Assembly: GCF_002288525.1 (NCBI RefSeq)
Contig: NZ_CP023067.1
Coordinates: 1,612,001 to 1,676,000, forward strand
Origin: Sinorhizobium sojae CCBAU 05684
GTDB taxonomy: Bacteria; Pseudomonadota; Alphaproteobacteria; Rhizobiales; Rhizobiaceae
Direction: 5' to 3'
DNA: 64,000 nucleotides
Position 1 is the first letter of the stretch; each line of letters opens with the position of its first letter. Below, piece by piece: positions 18,679 through 28,529 of the stretch. The notes below the pieces were generated by a model. The model saw only the letters and a program-made list of their open reading frames with translations, ran no database searches and was not told the DNA's origin. The position numbers and the translations under genes are program-made.

Positions 18679-20007
18679 ATGACAGATTTTCTCGACTTCG
18701 GCCTCAACCTTCAGGCGCTCGGGATTGGTTGGGGCACGATCGTGATGTTCGTGCTCATGGTCGGCTTGCTTTTGACCGGCATGCCGCTGGCCTTTGTGAC
18801 ATTGCTTGTGGCGCTCATCTTTGCCCTCGGCTGGTTCGGCCCGATGTCGATCCCGCTGATCACCAGCCGCGTCTATTCTTTCGTCATGAACTTCGTGTTC
18901 GTCTCCGTGCCGATGTTCGTGCTGATGGCGGCGATCCTCGATCGTTCCGGTATCGCGCGCGATCTGTTCGACGCGATGAAGCTCTTCGCCGGCCGTATCC
19001 GCGGCGGTGTCGCCGTACAGACCGTTTTCGTCTCGGTCATTCTCGCCGCCATGAGCGGCATCATTGGCGGTGAGATCGTCCTGCTCGGCCTCATCGCCCT
19101 GCCCCAGATGCTGCGCCTCGGCTACGACCGGAGCCTGGCGATCGGCGTCGTCTGTGCCGGCGGGTCGCTCGGGACGATGATCCCGCCGTCGATCGTTCTG
19201 ATTATCTACGGCCTGACCGCCAACGTCTCGATCGGAGAGCTGTTCACGGCCGCGTTCATCCCCGGCTTCATGCTGGCCATGTTCTATGTCGTCTACATCC
19301 TGGCGCGCGCCTATTTCACGCCTCATGTGGCGCCGCCAGCCGACGCGACGCCGATCCCAACTGCCGAAAAGATCCGCCTTCTCAAGGGATTGGCCTTGCC
19401 GATCCTCGTGGTCTTCATCGTGCTCGGCTCGATCTATGGCGGCATCGCCTCGGTAACCGAAGCCTCCGCCATCGGCGTCGGCGGCGTGGTGCTGTCAACA
19501 ATCCTGCGCGGGGAGTTCTCCTACGCGCTGCTGCGCGGCGCGGCGATGCAGACATTGGCGACCGTCGGCATGATCGTCTGGATCGGCATCGGTGCGACGG
19601 CGATTGTCGGTGTCTACAATCTCATGGGCGGGGTCAACTTCGTATCCGGCCTCATCACCGGCATCTCCGACAACCCAACGGTCATCATTCTCTTCATGAT
19701 GGTCATTCTCTTCGTGCTGGGCGCCTTCCTTGACTGGGTCGGCATCGCCCTGCTCACGATGCCGATCTTCGTGCCGATCATCAAATCGCTCGGCATGGAT
19801 CCGGTCTGGTTCGGCGTGCTCTTCTGCATGAACATGCAGGTTTCTTTCCTTTCCCCGCCATTCGGCCCCGCCGCGTTTTACCTCAAGTCGGTCGCCCCGC
19901 CGGGCATCACGCTTGGTGTCATTTTCAAATCCCTGCTACCGTTCATTATGCTTCAGATGCTTGCGATTGCGGTGCTCATAGCTTTTCCAGGGATAACGGG
20001 GCGGTAA
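18679..20007 (+). CDS. dctM: TRAP transporter large permease (DctM)
   Basis: A 442-residue protein with about twelve hydrophobic segments. It forms the Na+-coupled transport channel of the TRAP system. GVVCAGGSLGTMIPPSIVLI and VTEASAIGVGG are conserved DctM blocks, and the C-terminal QVSFLSPPFGPAAFYLKSVA is strongly characteristic. A GGGAGA site precedes the ATG. It is the last gene of the unit GntR-dctPQM. Confidence 0.92.
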   Translation: MTDFLDFGLNLQALGIGWGTIVMFVLMVGLLLTGMPLAFVTLLVALIFALGWFGPMSIPLITSRVYSFVMNFVFVSVPMFVLMAAILDRSGIARDLFDAMKLFAGRIRGGVAVQTVFVSVILAAMSGIIGGEIVLLGLIALPQMLRLGYDRSLAIGVVCAGGSLGTMIPPSIVLIIYGLTANVSIGELFTAAFIPGFMLAMFYVVYILARAYFTPHVAPPADATPIPTAEKIRLLKGLALPILVVFIVLGSIYGGIASVTEASAIGVGGVVLSTILRGEFSYALLRGAAMQTLATVGMIVWIGIGATAIVGVYNLMGGVNFVSGLITGISDNPTVIILFMMVILFVLGAFLDWVGIALLTMPIFVPIIKSLGMDPVWFGVLFCMNMQVSFLSPPFGPAAFYLKSVAPPGITLGVIFKSLLPFIMLQMLAIAVLIAFPGITGR

Positions 20008-20508
20008 GCCCGAAGCGGTAACGTCAAATCTGAAGAAGCGCCGGCCTGCGCAACGGAAGCCATGCAAGTAGTGGCACGACGGTTGATCTGCTCCCATTGA
20101 TCGTCGCGAAGCACCTCGCCTTCAAAGCCCGCACCAACAGCCAGCTTTGACGCTGATGATCCAGATCATCGAACACTATTCGCCAGCGGAGTTCTTCGGT
20201 TATCCGCAGCACGAGCGAACATATTGGATTGGGCTGCGCCCTGCGCCCACTTGCCGGACCGGCGCTCCACGAAAGGCAGGTGTCTCCCGCAAACTGTTCG
20301 TTCCGTTCTTAAACGGCTGCCTTCCACGCAAAACAGAAATCTGTCGCCAGGCGTTAGACTTCTCCATAGAATACGCATGCCCCACATCATAGGCACTCCC
20401 GACGTCGGGAGAGGAAACGCCTGCCAGCGCCGATCCGCCTGCCCTTGAGGAGAAGGTCGCGGCACGGCACATCGCCGACCCTTTAATGAGGAATGGGGAC
20501 CGGTAAAA
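20008..20508. other. Intergenic region, 501 bases
   Basis: No gene could be recognised. The right third holds a 16-bp perfect palindrome (20396-20411) and a diverged copy of the CT/GGAGAAGG-type repeat seen at 5395-5455 (GGAGAAGGTCGCGGCACGGC, about 20450-20470). Short frames in the left half have no identifiable domain and may be decayed coding DNA. Confidence 0.4.
20396..20411. promoter_or_regulatory. 16-bp perfect palindrome upstream of the HAD gene
   Basis: CTCCCGACGTCGGGAG is fully self-complementary and lies 98 bases upstream of the HAD phosphatase start. It could be a regulator-binding site or part of a decayed repeat. Confidence 0.3.
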
Positions 20509-21258
20509 ATGACGACCCGGCCGGTAAGGCTGCTAGCCTCCGATCTAGATGGAACGCTGCTCGGCAACGAGGCGGCGGCCGAACGCTTCTCACGCCGCTG
20601 GCATGCGCTGAACCGAGACGAGCGGCCGCTCCTCGTCTATAACAGCGCGCGCACCGCTGACGACATGCTGTCTCTCGTCGAAGCAAGGATTCTGCCGAGG
20701 CCAGACTACGTGATCGGCGGTGTCGGCACGGTGATTGCCGACATGTTCATACCGGGCCCGCTCCAGGCTTTCATCGAGGAACTTGGCCCTCCTTTCGAGT
20801 CGCAAGCGATCGCTGCCGTCATGGACTCGATCATGGGCGCCGCTCCTCAGCCGCAATCGCACCAGCTCCCTCATAAGAAAAGCTGGCATCTGCCTGAGGC
20901 CGCGGAAGCGACAATCCGCGAGATCGCCATGCTCTTCGCCGCCGCAGGACTGGATGTGAAGCTTGTCTATTCCAGTCGCCGCGACCTCGACATCCTGCCA
21001 CCGGCCGGCGGAAAGGGCAGCGCGCTCGGCTGGATCTGCCGTCGGTTATCGATCCCCCTCGACGAGGTCGTTGTCGCCGGAGACAGTGGCAACGACCGGG
21101 AGGTGTTCGAGATGCCCCATGTCCGCGGCGTCGTGGTCGCCAATGCACTTTCCGAACTCCGCGACGCGGCATCGCTCCACCGCCGGCACTTTCTGGCATC
21201 GAGTTGCCATGCGGATGGCGTTATCGAAGGCCTGAGACATTGGGGCGTGCTGCGATGA
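20509..21258 (+). CDS. HAD-superfamily (IIB) sugar phosphatase, sucrose-phosphatase like
   Basis: A 249-residue protein. Motif I is LLASDLDGTLLGNE (catalytic aspartates near residues 11 and 13); motif II is the serine or threonine in LLVYNSARTADDM; motif IV is VVVAGDSGNDREVFEM. The IIB cap and the NSAR block resemble sucrose-6-phosphate phosphatase and mannosyl-3-phosphoglycerate phosphatase. Neither a sucrose-phosphate synthase nor another glycosyltransferase lies beside it, so the substrate is unresolved. The ATG is preceded by GGGGA. Confidence 0.82.
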   Translation: MTTRPVRLLASDLDGTLLGNEAAAERFSRRWHALNRDERPLLVYNSARTADDMLSLVEARILPRPDYVIGGVGTVIADMFIPGPLQAFIEELGPPFESQAIAAVMDSIMGAAPQPQSHQLPHKKSWHLPEAAEATIREIAMLFAAAGLDVKLVYSSRRDLDILPPAGGKGSALGWICRRLSIPLDEVVVAGDSGNDREVFEMPHVRGVVVANALSELRDAASLHRRHFLASSCHADGVIEGLRHWGVLR

Positions 21259-21579
21259 ACGGGCTCTGCCTCTACTTCAGCCGCAGGTAGATCTCCGAGT
21301 TCCGTCGGGGCGACCTCGCGCGCGTCGTTCGAACATCGGGCTGTCACGGTTTTCGGGGCCGGACTGCGGCAGCCAAGTGCCAAACAGCGCCGTGCGTCCT
21401 TCAGGACACACAAAGATCGCTGCAAGTTTTGAATCGACGCGTGGTGCTTTCCGAAGAGCGGGTACAGTAACGCCAGCACCGGCTGTATCCTGCTTGTGCG
21501 GCGGCGCGACTCAGATACGCTAAGCATGCGCCCTGCACGTTCAATCCCGCAACGCGCGGCGTCCGGAAAAGCCTCGCCG
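21259..21579. other. Intergenic region with a mosaic repeat
   Basis: A 321-base gap upstream of the SulP gene. It contains mosaic repeat copy 5 (21384-21460); the remainder shows no recognisable gene or clear promoter. Confidence 0.45.
21384..21460. repeat. Mosaic intergenic repeat, copy 5
   Basis: ACAGCGCCGTGCGTCCTTCA followed by GGACACACAAAGATCGCTGCA, then a decayed second module TTTCCGAAGAGCGGG. It is a diverged copy. Confidence 0.65.
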
Positions 21580-23238
21580 ATGCCCGATACCATGGTTCCG
21601 AAAACTTTCAGCGTCTTTGCCGAGGGCTATGATCTTGCGCGGCTGAAAGCTGATGCCTTTGCCGGCCTGACGGTCGCCATCGTCGCCCTGCCGCTTTCGA
21701 TGGCGATCGCCATCGCTTCTGGGGTCACGCCCGATCGCGGGCTCTACACGGCAATCATCGGCGGTTTCCTCGTCTCGCTTCTCGGCGGCAGCCGCGTGCA
21801 GATCGGCGGGCCGGCCGGCGCTTTCATCGTGCTGGTCGCTGCGACGGTGACGCGACACGGCGTTGACGGTCTCCTGTTGGCAACCGCCATGAGCGGTCTG
21901 ATGCTGGTCGCCGCCGGCTATTTGCGGCTTGGACAATACATCAAGCTCATTCCCTATCCGGTCACCGTCGGCTTCACCGCCGGAATTGCCGTGATCATCT
22001 TTGCAAGTCAGCTGCGCGATCTCTTCGGCTTGACCCTGACAGGAGCCGAGCCAGGCGCCATCGTCGACAAGGTCGTCGAGCTTGCCCGGGCGGCCGACAC
22101 GGTCAACTGGGCGTCCGTACTGACCGCGGCCCTGACGATCGGCGTCATCCTCGCGCTCCGGCGAGCAAGGCCTCATTGGCCCGGCATGTTGATCGCGGTT
22201 GCCGCGGCGTCGGTCGGCGTCGCTCTGCTGCAATTGCCGGCAGAAACGATCGGCACGCGTTTCGGCGGAATTCCGCCGGGTCTGCCGCTGCCCGCCCTGC
22301 CACCGCTTTCGCTGGACAAGTTGGTCGCCGTTTTCCCGGACGCCGTTTCCTTTGCCCTTCTCGGAGCGATCGAGTCTCTGCTTTCGGCGGTGGTCGCCGA
22401 CGGCATGACCGGCCGCAGACACCGTTCAAGCATCGAGCTGATCGCGCAAGGGCTCGCGAATATCTGCTCGGCCCTGTTCGGTGGAATCTGCGTGACCGGC
22501 ACCATCGCGCGAACGGCGACGAACGTGCGCGCCGGCGGCACGAGCCCGGTCTCGGGCATGCTGCACGCGGTCTTTCTTCTTCTCTTCATGTTGCTGGCGG
22601 CGCCGCTCGCAAGCTATATCCCGCTTGCCGCACTTGCCGGGGTACTCTCCATCGTCGCCTGGAACATGATCGAGAAGCCGGCCTTCATGGCGCTGTTGCG
22701 ATCCTCCTATGGCGACGCGGTAGTCCTCCTCGCCACCTTCCTGATCGTCGTTTTCCGCGAGTTGACGGAAGGCATCGTGATCGGCTTCGCCCTTGGCGCC
22801 GTCCTGTTCATCGATCGCATGGCAAAGAGCATCTCTGTCGGCGAGACCACGCCCCTGGCACTTGTGAAGCCGGGAAATGGTGAGAAGGAGCATCCGGTCG
22901 TCGCAGACGACCCCAATACAGTCATCTACCGCATCTCCGGCATCTTCTTCTTCGGCTCCGCTGCCACCGTCGGCACCGTTCTCGATCGCATCGCCGACCA
23001 GCGCCGGAATTTCATTCTCGACTGCTCCGAAGTCCCCTTCATGGATTCGACGGCTGCCAATGTCATCGAAGGGACGCTCCGGAAGGCGGAACGAAGCGGC
23101 GTGCGCTTCATCATCACCGGAGCCAGGTCGCAGGTCCGCCGCACGCTTTACCAGCACCACGTCCGCCCGCCGCGGGTCCTGATGCGCGCCTCGGTCCCGG
23201 CGGCACTCGAGTCCATCCGTGCCGAAAAGACCGCATGA
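21580..23238 (+). CDS. SulP-family anion transporter with STAS domain
   Basis: About 552 residues. The membrane domain carries the SulP signature region (ALPLSMAIAIASGVTPDRGL, about 30-50) and about twelve hydrophobic segments. The C-terminal STAS domain reads FILDCSEVPFMDSTAANVIE. SulP proteins carry sulfate, bicarbonate or other anions; no carbonic anhydrase or sulfur gene is adjacent to indicate which. The ATG at 21580 was chosen by homology of the following residues; in-frame starts upstream have no better ribosome-binding site, so the N-terminus is uncertain by 20-30 residues. Confidence 0.87.
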   Translation: MPDTMVPKTFSVFAEGYDLARLKADAFAGLTVAIVALPLSMAIAIASGVTPDRGLYTAIIGGFLVSLLGGSRVQIGGPAGAFIVLVAATVTRHGVDGLLLATAMSGLMLVAAGYLRLGQYIKLIPYPVTVGFTAGIAVIIFASQLRDLFGLTLTGAEPGAIVDKVVELARAADTVNWASVLTAALTIGVILALRRARPHWPGMLIAVAAASVGVALLQLPAETIGTRFGGIPPGLPLPALPPLSLDKLVAVFPDAVSFALLGAIESLLSAVVADGMTGRRHRSSIELIAQGLANICSALFGGICVTGTIARTATNVRAGGTSPVSGMLHAVFLLLFMLLAAPLASYIPLAALAGVLSIVAWNMIEKPAFMALLRSSYGDAVVLLATFLIVVFRELTEGIVIGFALGAVLFIDRMAKSISVGETTPLALVKPGNGEKEHPVVADDPNTVIYRISGIFFFGSAATVGTVLDRIADQRRNFILDCSEVPFMDSTAANVIEGTLRKAERSGVRFIITGARSQVRRTLYQHHVRPPRVLMRASVPAALESIRAEKTA

Positions 23239-23243
23239 ACAAA

Positions 23244-23274
23244 AAAGGGCGCCGTTGCAGCGGGCGCCCTTTTC
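23244..23274. terminator. Bidirectional terminator between SulP gene and alaS
   Basis: AAAAGGGCGCC and GGGCGCCCTTTT arms with a short loop lie between converging genes. A-rich and T-rich flanks give a U-tract in both directions. Confidence 0.85.
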
Positions 23275-23293
23275 TTTCGAATGATGTCCCGGC

Positions 23294-25957
23294 TCAGCCG
23301 GCCAGTGCAAGCGCCACTGCCTCGATCGCCTCGGCTGCACGACCGCCGTCCGGGCCGCCCGCCTGAGCCATGTCCGGCCGACCGCCCCCGCCTTTGCCGC
23401 CGAGCGCGGCCGAAGCGACACGCACCAGATCGACGGCGCTGACCTTCGCGGTCAGATCGTCGGTGACAGCGACGACAGCACTTGCCTTGCCGTCGCCAGA
23501 TACACCGACGAAGGCGACGACGCCGGAGCCGAGCGTCTTCTTGCCGTCGTCGGCGAGGCTCTTCAGATCCTTCGGCTCGACCCCGGACACGACTCTGCCG
23601 AGGAAGCGGACGCCACCGATCTCGCGGGCTGCGTCACCCGAGCCGTTCTGGCCGTCGCCGGCAAGCGCGAGCTTCTTCTTCGCCTCGGTCAGTTCCCGCT
23701 CGAGCTTGCGCCGCTCGTCGAGAAGCGCCTCGACGCGGCCGAGAACGTCGGCCGGCTGAACCTTGAGTGCCGCCGCCAAGGTTTTCACCCGCTCGTCCTG
23801 CTCATTAAGGTAGGCGCGGGCCGCCTCGCCGGTCAGCGCTTCGAGGCGGCGAACCCCGGCACCGACGGCACTTTCCGAGACGACACGGATCAGGCCGATG
23901 TCGCCGGTCGCGGAGACGTGTGTGCCGCCGCAGAGTTCGACCGAATAGGGCTTTCCGGCCTTCGAACCGCGAATGCCCTCACCCATCGCCACCACGCGAA
24001 CTTCGTCGCCATATTTCTCACCGAAGAGAGCCATCGCGCCCTCGGCGATCGCGTCGTCCACGCTCATCAGGCGAGTCGTGACCGGAGTGTTCTGAACGAC
24101 GATCTCGTTCGCCATCTCCTCGACGACCTTGAGCTCTTCGGCCGTCATCGGCTTCGGATGCGACACGTCGAAACGCAGGCGTTCGGGTGCGACGAGCGAC
24201 CCCTTCTGCGCCACGTGGGTGCCGAGGACCTCGCGCAGCGCCTCATGCAGCAGATGCGTTGCCGAATGGTTGGCGCGCAGGCGCGTGCGGCGCGCATGAT
24301 CCACCGTCAGGGCGGCGGCTTCGCCGGTTTTCACGCTGCCTTCCGCAACCACGCAGTAGTGAACGAAGAGCCCCTCGCCTCGCTTTTGCGTGTCGGTCAC
24401 AGTCAGCTTGCCCGTTTCCGTGGTGATGACGCCGGTATCGCCGATCTGGCCGCCCGACTCTCCATAGAAGGGTGTCTGGTTCAGGATCACCTGAATTCTT
24501 TCACCCCGGCTCGCGGAGTCGACGATCGTACCATCGCGAACGATAGCCTGGATCACGCCCTCGGCCGTTTCCGTGTCGTAGCCGAGGAAGTCCGTGGCGC
24601 CGTGCTTTTCCTTGAGTTCGAACCAGATGGTCTCGGTCGCGGCTTCGCCGGAACCGGCCCAATTGGCACGCGCTTCCGCCTTCTGCCGTTCCATGGCGGC
24701 GGCGAAAGCATCCGTGTCGACGGTGATGCCCTTGGCGCGTAGCGCGTCCTGTGTCAGATCGAGCGGGAATCCGTAGGTGTCGTAAAGCTTGAACGCGGTT
24801 TCGCCATCGAACTGATCGCCTTCGGAGAGACCGGCCGAGGCGTCCGAGAGAAGAATGAGGCCGCGTTCCAGCGTCTTGCGGAAACGGGTCTCTTCGAGTT
24901 TCAGCGTTTCGGAGATCAGCGCTTCGGCCCGCACCAGCTCCGGATAAGCACGGCCCATCTGACCGACCAGCGCCGGGAGAAGCTTCCACATCAGCGGTTG
25001 CTCAGCGCCGAGCAACTGAGCATGGCGCATGGCGCGGCGCATGATACGGCGCAGCACGTAACCGCGGCCCTCATTCGACGGCAGCACGCCGTCGGCGATC
25101 AGGAAGGCGGAAGAACGCAGATGGTCGGCAATGACGCGATGGCTTGCACGCCTTTCGCCCTCGGCCTTGACGCCGGTCGCTTCTTCCGAAGCCGCGATCA
25201 ACGCCCGGAAAAGGTCAATGTCGTAGTTGTCGTGCTGGCCCTGCAGGACTGCCGCGACACGTTCCAGGCCCATGCCGGTATCGATCGAGGGACGCGGCAG
25301 GTCGACACGCTCCTCTTTCGTCACCTGCTCGTATTGCATGAAGACGAGGTTCCAGATTTCGATGAAGCGGTCGCCATTCTCTTCGGCCGAGCCCGGCGGG
25401 CCGCCCCAGATCTCTTCGCCGTGGTCGTAGAAGATTTCCGAGCACGGGCCGCAGGGGCCGGTATCGCCCATGGCCCAGAAATTGTCGCTCGTCGGAATGC
25501 GGATGATGCGATCGTCGCCGAGGCCGGCGATCTTCTTCCAGAGGTCATAGGCTTCGTCATCGGTGTGATAGACGGTGACGAGCAACCGCTTCGCATCGAG
25601 CCCGTATTCCTTGGTGATCAGGTTCCAGGCAAGCTCGATCGCGCGTTCCTTGAAATAGTCGCCGAAGGAGAAATTGCCGAGCATCTCGAAAAAGGTGTGA
25701 TGACGCGCGGTATAGCCGACATTGTCGAGGTCATTGTGCTTGCCACCGGCGCGCACGCATTTCTGCGCAGTCGCCGCCGTGGAATAGGGACGCTGTTCCA
25801 GCCCGGTGAAGACGTTCTTGAACTGCACCATGCCGGCATTGGTGAACATCAATGTCGGATCGTTGCGCGGCACCAGGGGGCTCGACGGCACGATCTCGTG
25901 GCCGTTCTTGCGGAAATAGTCGAGAAACATCGACCGGATTTCATTCACGCCGCTCAT
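23294..25957 (-). CDS. alaS: Alanyl-tRNA synthetase
   Basis: An 887-residue class II synthetase that charges tRNA-Ala. It begins [20 protein letters not shown]. Motif 2/3 regions and the editing-domain zinc ligands NHSATHLLH and ELCGGTH are present, and the C-terminal [16 protein letters not shown] is the usual ending. Length matches other alphaproteobacterial enzymes. It is 228 bases downstream of recA, from which it is separated by the recA terminator. Confidence 0.98.
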   Translation of the reverse strand: MSGVNEIRSMFLDYFRKNGHEIVPSSPLVPRNDPTLMFTNAGMVQFKNVFTGLEQRPYSTAATAQKCVRAGGKHNDLDNVGYTARHHTFFEMLGNFSFGDYFKERAIELAWNLITKEYGLDAKRLLVTVYHTDDEAYDLWKKIAGLGDDRIIRIPTSDNFWAMGDTGPCGPCSEIFYDHGEEIWGGPPGSAEENGDRFIEIWNLVFMQYEQVTKEERVDLPRPSIDTGMGLERVAAVLQGQHDNYDIDLFRALIAASEEATGVKAEGERRASHRVIADHLRSSAFLIADGVLPSNEGRGYVLRRIMRRAMRHAQLLGAEQPLMWKLLPALVGQMGRAYPELVRAEALISETLKLEETRFRKTLERGLILLSDASAGLSEGDQFDGETAFKLYDTYGFPLDLTQDALRAKGITVDTDAFAAAMERQKAEARANWAGSGEAATETIWFELKEKHGATDFLGYDTETAEGVIQAIVRDGTIVDSASRGERIQVILNQTPFYGESGGQIGDTGVITTETGKLTVTDTQKRGEGLFVHYCVVAEGSVKTGEAAALTVDHARRTRLRANHSATHLLHEALREVLGTHVAQKGSLVAPERLRFDVSHPKPMTAEELKVVEEMANEIVVQNTPVTTRLMSVDDAIAEGAMALFGEKYGDEVRVVAMGEGIRGSKAGKPYSVELCGGTHVSATGDIGLIRVVSESAVGAGVRRLEALTGEAARAYLNEQDERVKTLAAALKVQPADVLGRVEALLDERRKLERELTEAKKKLALAGDGQNGSGDAAREIGGVRFLGRVVSGVEPKDLKSLADDGKKTLGSGVVAFVGVSGDGKASAVVAVTDDLTAKVSAVDLVRVASAALGGKGGGGRPDMAQAGGPDGGRAAEAIEAVALALAG

Positions 25958-26121
25958 CTTGCGTCCTATCTGTGCACAATCCGGCCGCAAGCGCAGGTGT
26001 CGCGCGCTCAGTGCCGTAACCTTCAACCCCGCGTCTATCGTTCGTAGCCGCCTCCCGACGGCCGCTGCCATCGGAACCACAGGCTTTTATCGTCCGCATA
26101 TCACGCTGTCCAGACGGCAGC

Positions 26122-26151
26122 AAAAACCGGCCGCTCCTTGCGAGGGCCGGT
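26122..26151 (-). terminator. Terminator of recA
   Basis: ACCGGCC and GGCCGGT arms form a 7-bp stem with a 12-base loop, followed on the minus strand by TTTTTG. It starts 34 bases after the recA stop. Confidence 0.8.
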
Positions 26152-26184
26152 CTTCCAGGCGAAAGCTGGCTTGCTCTGCCGTTC

Positions 26185-27267
26185 CTATTCAGCGGCGTCC
26201 TCGCCGTCGCTCTCCGGCCCGCCATTCTCGAGGAACCGGTCTGCTATGAGGCCGGCATTCTGCCGGAGCGTCATTTCGATCTCGCGCAAAAGATCCGGAT
26301 TGTCGCGGAGGAACTGCTTGGCGTTCTCGCGGCCCTGGCCGAGACGCTGGCTGTTATAGGAGAACCAGGCGCCGGATTTTTCCACCACACCCGCCTTGAC
26401 GCCGAGGTCGATGAGTTCGCCGGTCTTGGACACGCCTTCGCCATACATGATGTCGAACTCGACCTGCTTGAAGGGCGGCGCCATCTTGTTCTTGACGACC
26501 TTTACGCGAGTCTGGTTGCCGACCACTTCCTCCCGCTCCTTGACCGAACCGATGCGGCGTATATCGAGCCGGACCGATGCATAGAACTTCAGCGCGTTGC
26601 CGCCCGTCGTCGTTTCCGGCGAGCCGAACATCACGCCGATCTTCATGCGGATCTGGTTGATGAAGATCACCATGCAGTTGGACTTGGAAATCGATGCGGT
26701 CAGCTTGCGCAGCGCCTGGCTCATGAGGCGCGCCTGCATGCCCGGCAGGCTGTCGCCCATCTCGCCTTCGATTTCGGCGCGCGGCACGAGCGCTGCAACA
26801 GAATCGACGACGAGCACGTCGATTGCGCCGGAGCGAACCAGCGTATCGGTGATTTCCAGCGCCTGCTCACCGGTATCGGGCTGCGAGATCAGTAGATTTT
26901 CGAGATCAACGCCCAGCTTGCGGGCATAGACCGGATCGAGAGCGTGCTCGGCGTCGACGAAGCCGCAGATGCCGCCCTTCTTCTGCGCCTCGGCGATGGT
27001 CTGCAGCGCCAGCGTCGTCTTACCCGAGCTTTCCGGGCCGTAGATTTCGACAATGCGGCCCTTCGGCAGGCCGCCGATGCCAAGCGCGATATCGAGGCCG
27101 AGCGACCCGGTCGAGACGGTTTCGATCTCGACGACGCTATCCTTCGATCCGAGCTTCATGATCGATCCCTTGCCGAACGCACGTTCGATCTGGGAGAGAG
27201 CCGCTTCAAGTGCCTTGCTTTTATCCACCGATTTGTCCTCTACGAGCCGCAAAGAGTTTTGTGCCAT
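26185..27267 (-). CDS. recA: Recombinase RecA
   Basis: A 360-residue DNA strand-exchange protein and coprotease for LexA. Walker A is [12 protein letters not shown] (about residues 72-83); [20 protein letters not shown] includes the DNA-binding loop L2 region. The C-terminus is short and acidic, as usual. It starts [13 protein letters not shown]. An alphaproteobacterial SOS box lies about 130 bases upstream, in the region shared with the divergent pseudouridine genes. Confidence 0.98.
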   Translation of the reverse strand: MAQNSLRLVEDKSVDKSKALEAALSQIERAFGKGSIMKLGSKDSVVEIETVSTGSLGLDIALGIGGLPKGRIVEIYGPESSGKTTLALQTIAEAQKKGGICGFVDAEHALDPVYARKLGVDLENLLISQPDTGEQALEITDTLVRSGAIDVLVVDSVAALVPRAEIEGEMGDSLPGMQARLMSQALRKLTASISKSNCMVIFINQIRMKIGVMFGSPETTTGGNALKFYASVRLDIRRIGSVKEREEVVGNQTRVKVVKNKMAPPFKQVEFDIMYGEGVSKTGELIDLGVKAGVVEKSGAWFSYNSQRLGQGRENAKQFLRDNPDLLREIEMTLRQNAGLIADRFLENGGPESDGEDAAE

Positions 27268-27323
27268 TGGGTCCACCTTTAGGTTATTGGAGCTATCGAG
27301 GCAATGAAGCCGCCGCAGGAGTT

Positions 27324-27352
27324 TTTGTACACGCTTTGTTCCGTTTTGACAA
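27324..27352 (-). promoter_or_regulatory. Candidate recA promoter
   Basis: On the minus strand, TTGTCA (27352-27347) is followed after 17 bases by TACAAA (27329-27324), giving a start near 27317 and a leader of about 50 bases. The SOS box lies about 43 bases further upstream, so a second promoter overlapping the box is also possible. Confidence 0.45.
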
Positions 27353-27394
27353 TGGCACGCCAACCGGTTGAAGCATATGAATTATTTTCAAATC

Positions 27395-27409
27395 GTTCGA
27401 TTCCTGTTC
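27395..27409. promoter_or_regulatory. LexA (SOS) box
   Basis: GTTCGATTCCTGTTC fits the alphaproteobacterial LexA consensus GTTC-N7-GTTC exactly. It lies between recA and the divergent PfkB-family kinase gene. Confidence 0.78.
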
Positions 27410-27498
27410 ACGTCCATTATACTCCATTTCCATGAAGCGGCGCGAGGCTTCGCCTGGACTTTCGCAGGCCGGCCCGATTCGCATGAAGAGGTGAGCGC

Positions 27499-28446
27499 AT
27501 GAAGCAGCATGAAATCGCCGTTTTCGGCGGCGCCCATATCGACCGCCGCGGCCGCATCATTGGCAGTACGGCGCCGGGCGCAAGCAATCCCGGCACTTGG
27601 TTCGAGGAGGCGGGCGGCGGTGGATTCAATGCGGCGCGCAATCTCGCGCGCCTCGGCCACCGGGTGCGGATGATCAGCCCGCGCGGCGGCGATGCGTCCG
27701 GCGAGATGGTCGCCGCGGCCGCGGCTGCAGCCGGGGTGATCGACTGCCCCTTCACCTTTCTCGACCGCAAGACGCCGAGCTACACGGCGATCCTTGAAAA
27801 CGACGGCAACCTCGCCATAGCGCTCGCGGACATGGAACTCTATGCGCTCTTCTCGCCGCGCCGGCTGCAGCAGCGGGCAACGCGCGAGGTGATCGCGGCC
27901 AGCGACCTCGTGCTGATGGATGCCAACCTACCGCAGGAGACCTTGGCGGCTCTGGTCCGCGCCGCAAGCGGCGACTGCCGGCCTATCGCCGGCATCGCCG
28001 TTTCCCCCGCCAAGGTGATCCGATACGGCGAATGCCTCGCCGGCCTCGATTTCCTGTTCATGAATGAGGCGGAAGCACGCGCGCTGACCGGGACTGAAAA
28101 CGCCGATGCCGAGGCGTGGCCTCATCTTCTGCGCGCCGTGGGTCTTTCCGGCGGGGTCGTGACGCGCGGTGACCGGGCGGCGGTCGCCTTCGACCGGATG
28201 AGTGCCTGCCTTGCCGAGCCGCCAGCCCTGCCCGCGCTCGCCGATGTTACCGGCGCCGGCGACGCTCTGGCCTCCGGTTTCCTTTCCGCCCGGCTCTCCG
28301 GCCTGGATCTCGCCGCTTCCCTGCGACATGGCATTGCCGCCGCCCTGATCACGCTCCGCTCTCCCTACGCCGCTGCGGAGGAGATGTCGGCGAACAAACT
28401 CCGCGAGGCGCTACCCCTTGTGCCGGCGCCGCAAATGCTGGCATGA
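27499..28446 (+). CDS. psuK: PfkB-family kinase, probable pseudouridine kinase
   Basis: A 315-residue ribokinase-family protein. The N-terminal GGGGFNAARNLARLGHRVRM (about 35-55) and C-terminal DVTGAGDALASGF (anion hole and catalytic base Asp) are the two PfkB signatures. The next gene, overlapping or within 84 bases, is a pseudouridine-5'-phosphate glycosidase, so the substrate is most likely pseudouridine: PsuK phosphorylates it and PsuG splits it to uracil and ribose-5-phosphate. A GAGGTGAG site precedes the ATG. Confidence 0.82.
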   Translation: MKQHEIAVFGGAHIDRRGRIIGSTAPGASNPGTWFEEAGGGGFNAARNLARLGHRVRMISPRGGDASGEMVAAAAAAAGVIDCPFTFLDRKTPSYTAILENDGNLAIALADMELYALFSPRRLQQRATREVIAASDLVLMDANLPQETLAALVRAASGDCRPIAGIAVSPAKVIRYGECLAGLDFLFMNEAEARALTGTENADAEAWPHLLRAVGLSGGVVTRGDRAAVAFDRMSACLAEPPALPALADVTGAGDALASGFLSARLSGLDLAASLRHGIAAALITLRSPYAAAEEMSANKLREALPLVPAPQMLA

Positions 28447-28529
28447 CATCATCAATCGAACGCCGGGCGGGAATACGGCGACCGTTCTTCCGCCCGACCT
28501 CTGCCCCAACGTCTCAGAAGCGAAGAAAA

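Noticed and set aside
27390..27412. A tRNA T-loop-like GTTCGATTCC
   Set aside because: No acceptor, D or anticodon stems can be built around it; it is the LexA box.
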